A stretch of 64,000 nucleotides of DNA from Deltaproteobacteria bacterium (lineage in GTDB: Bacteria; Myxococcota_A; Polyangia; Polyangiales; Ga0077539): assembly GCA_030694465.1 (NCBI GenBank), contig JAUXYJ010000023.1, positions 310,001-374,000 of the forward strand, in the 5' to 3' direction. Positions 62,394 through 64,000 of the stretch are shown here, in pieces. The number at the start of each line of letters is the position of its first letter. Within the stretch, counting starts at the first letter, position 1. Both the position numbers and the translations under genes were made by a program. The notes under the pieces are model-generated. The model saw only the letters and a program-made list of their open reading frames with translations. It was not told the DNA's origin and ran no database searches.

Positions 62394-63254
62394 CTAGTCG
62401 ACGTAGGGCCCGTGCTGATCAATCGGCTCTTCGTGCGGCCGCCCCGCGATGAGCACCGCCCGAGACCCGCGCTCACCTAGGAGCCGCAGCTCCCCCTCGC
62501 GAACAAGCGCATATTGCCCGGCCAATAGCGAGACATCACCCAACCTCACGCTCCCGTCTGCGACGTACACAAGGCCTTGATGTCCGGTCGCGATTTCGGA
62601 CTCAAACGAAGCCGTCTGCTCAGAGAACGAGAGATCCAGGTAGCTCATCGCGGTCTCAAGGTGTACCGGCGACTGAGGCCCCACGACTGTGCGCACGCGA
62701 ACTAAGCCTACGCTGTGCTCGGGCAGCTCGTGTCCGTGATGTGCGCGATACCGTGGGGCCATGCGCTTGCGCGCCCGCGGAAGATTGACCCAGAGCTGCA
62801 GCCCACGGTTGACCTGCGCGCGGCCTGGCATTTCGGAGTGAAACGCGCCGCTGCCCGAGGTAAAAATTTGGACACCGCCGGTGTGAACCGTGCTGTGATT
62901 TCCCAGAGAATCTTGGTGTTCAAACGCACCATCGAGCATGTAGGTAAACGCCTCGAAGCCGCGGTGTGGATGCGTCGGAAACCCCGCAGGGGGGCCCACA
63001 GCGAAGTCATCCAAGAGCACAAACGGATCTCGATGCTCGCCCGCCCGATGCGGAAACAGTCTCCGCAGCCTCGCCCCTGCACCGTCCTCGGTCGCGCGCG
63101 CAGCGAGCACCTCAGGCGCCGCGTTGGGCGGGATCCTCTGCGCTCTTCGGGTCGCTCCCAGGACGCCCGCGCTGGGCGCTGGAGTGCACCGCGCCAAGAC
63201 GACTCCGCCCATCGCGCTCAGGCCCTGAACCAACACGTCGCGCCTCGTCGTCAT
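62394..63254 (-). CDS. Pirin-family cupin protein with Tat-like lipoprotein signal
   Basis: 286 residues from ATG 63254. The N-terminus TTRRDVLVQGLSAMGGVVLARC carries a twin arginine and a Cys, so it may be exported folded and lipid-anchored, unlike usual cytoplasmic pirins. The core has the pirin metal motif HPHRGFEAFTYMLDG followed by a Glu/His region (QDSLGNHSTVHTGGVQ, with GSGAFHSEM), and the second cupin half at ~190-270. Some pirins act as quercetinases. It faces the preceding zinc-ribbon gene across palindrome copy 3. Confidence 0.88.
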   Translation of the reverse strand: MTTRRDVLVQGLSAMGGVVLARCTPAPSAGVLGATRRAQRIPPNAAPEVLAARATEDGAGARLRRLFPHRAGEHRDPFVLLDDFAVGPPAGFPTHPHRGFEAFTYMLDGAFEHQDSLGNHSTVHTGGVQIFTSGSGAFHSEMPGRAQVNRGLQLWVNLPRARKRMAPRYRAHHGHELPEHSVGLVRVRTVVGPQSPVHLETAMSYLDLSFSEQTASFESEIATGHQGLVYVADGSVRLGDVSLLAGQYALVREGELRLLGERGSRAVLIAGRPHEEPIDQHGPYVD

Positions 63255-63351
63255 GATCCTCAGCACCTTACCCCAACCGGACGTTTCGCAGGCGAAACGC
63301 GACGTTGCGATACACGCAACGCGAGTCTCACACTACACTCGCGCTTGAGCC

Positions 63352-64000
63352 ATGACCGCCATGATCGAACAAGAACACCCGCTGCACGAGTACGTCCGCT
63401 TTTACCTCCGAGTCCTTGAGCAGCTCGACCAAGCCCATCAAGCGCTCGCCGTGACGCGCACCGATGTGCTGAGCACCGTGCACAGCTTCGCCGAAGTGCT
63501 CACGGCCGCGCACGACCCCGCGGCTTGGTATGGCGCCACTGCAGACGCGGTCAGCTCACAGCTCCACACCCACGCGTTGTGGCGTCCCGAAGATGTACTG
63601 AGACTCTCGGGGCTCACAGATGTCTACGAGGTCGTCGGGCGATTTACCTTTCAGGGCGAAGACGACCAAAACATCTCGACCCTCACCGAAATGATTGCAA
63701 AAACGCAGGCTGACATCGACGCCCAGCGTACGTGGCTCGCCGCGCTTGCCAAGGTCCCATCGGGCGCGACGCTGCTCGCCGAGGGGCTCTCGCAGCAAGA
63801 GCTCGCGGCGCAAACCCAGAGAAGACAGACCGCACTCGAACCCTTTGAGCCCGTCGCGCGGGAGCTTCGGGTTCAGTGCACCAAGGTGCTCGATGCAGTG
63901 CGCGCGCTCGCCCCTCCCGACGTGACGTCGATCGAGAGCGCTGAGGCGAATTACCAGGATTATGTCAGGCGATTGCAGTCTCTCTACACCACCGCGCTGC
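63352..64000 (+). CDS. Helical protein of unknown function, 3' end outside window
   Basis: Translating from the ATG at 63352 gives an open frame of 216 codons with no stop to the window end, so the gene is incomplete. It begins TAMIEQEHPLHEYVRFYLRVLEQLDQAHQALAV and continues in helix-forming, Leu/Ala/Glu-rich sequence such as LTEMIAKTQADIDAQRTWLAALA. There is no signal peptide, membrane span or motif I recognise. A second in-frame ATG three codons in could be the true start. It starts about 100 bases from the pirin gene and diverges from it. Confidence 0.6.
   Translation, partial: MTAMIEQEHPLHEYVRFYLRVLEQLDQAHQALAVTRTDVLSTVHSFAEVLTAAHDPAAWYGATADAVSSQLHTHALWRPEDVLRLSGLTDVYEVVGRFTFQGEDDQNISTLTEMIAKTQADIDAQRTWLAALAKVPSGATLLAEGLSQQELAAQTQRRQTALEPFEPVARELRVQCTKVLDAVRALAPPDVTSIESAEANYQDYVRRLQSLYTTAL

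Overview
This window reads as chromosome of a myxobacterium (Myxococcota, probably Polyangiales or a Sandaracinus-like relative). Grounds: high GC with dense coding on both strands; three Hanks-type Ser/Thr kinases, one with the HRDVSPHN variant; AgmX/PglI-type C-terminal domains; a TIGR02265/DUF2378 protein; an FHA-GAF sigma-54 activator; MYXO-CTERM-like tails; and many Cys-rich or Pro/Thr-rich lipoproteins. I see no rRNA, tRNA, CRISPR array, insertion sequence or phage genes.

Layout. 1-4.3 kb: a PhnD-like binding-protein fragment, a TusA-ferritin fusion, a kinase and a secreted protein. 4.3-9.7 kb: two tiny lipoproteins, the sigma-54 activator and two larger lipoproteins. 9.7-17.6 kb: kinase, cysteine synthase, PDZ protein, membrane protein, PfkB kinase, lipoprotein and metK. 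18-25.3 kb: tandem-FHA protein, PilZ protein, TPR lipoprotein, Cys-rich lipoprotein, cystathionine-type PLP enzyme. 25.3-32.8 kb: YyaL/SPATA20-type thioredoxin protein, a homocysteine-methyltransferase-like protein without its zinc ligands, a trypsin-like lipoprotein without catalytic Ser and Asp, a QExxH secreted protein, a variant Fic protein and a partner of unknown function. 32.8-37.3 kb: AgmX/PglI lipoprotein, Rep/UvrD helicase, AAA ATPase. 37.3-43.0 kb: a divergent acyl-chain cluster. 43-56.5 kb: Cys-rich lipoprotein, uridine kinase, DUF2723 membrane protein, TPR protein, serine hydrolase, hybrid histidine kinase, dicarboxylate symporter, BRCT/propeller protein. 56.5-64 kb: JmjC oxygenase divergent from a small twin-repeat Cys/Arg-rich protein, a lipoprotein, a membrane kinase, a DUF2378 protein, a zinc-ribbon protein, a pirin, and a gene cut by the window end.

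How genes work together. The clearest set is 37271-43002. Leftward lie a complete ketosynthase and a partner that lost both active-site histidines. Rightward lie ACP, acyl-ACP desaturase, second ACP, hotdog thioesterase and a lipoate-ligase-like protein. No ketoreductase or dehydratase is present, so reduction must be borrowed from fatty-acid synthesis. I think this is the best candidate for an undescribed pathway. Sulfur amino-acid genes (cysK, metK, the cystathionine enzyme, the degenerate methyltransferase) are scattered, not in an operon.

Non-coding signals. A palindrome built on CCGGCGACGTCGCCGG occurs in three places, each between convergent gene ends. Two distant intergenic regions share a TTGACAC ... 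ACGGTACC-N-AACGC promoter-like block with identical spacing. A 13-bp tandem repeat sits at the Fic-gene end. The octamer GCGATCGC is over-represented.
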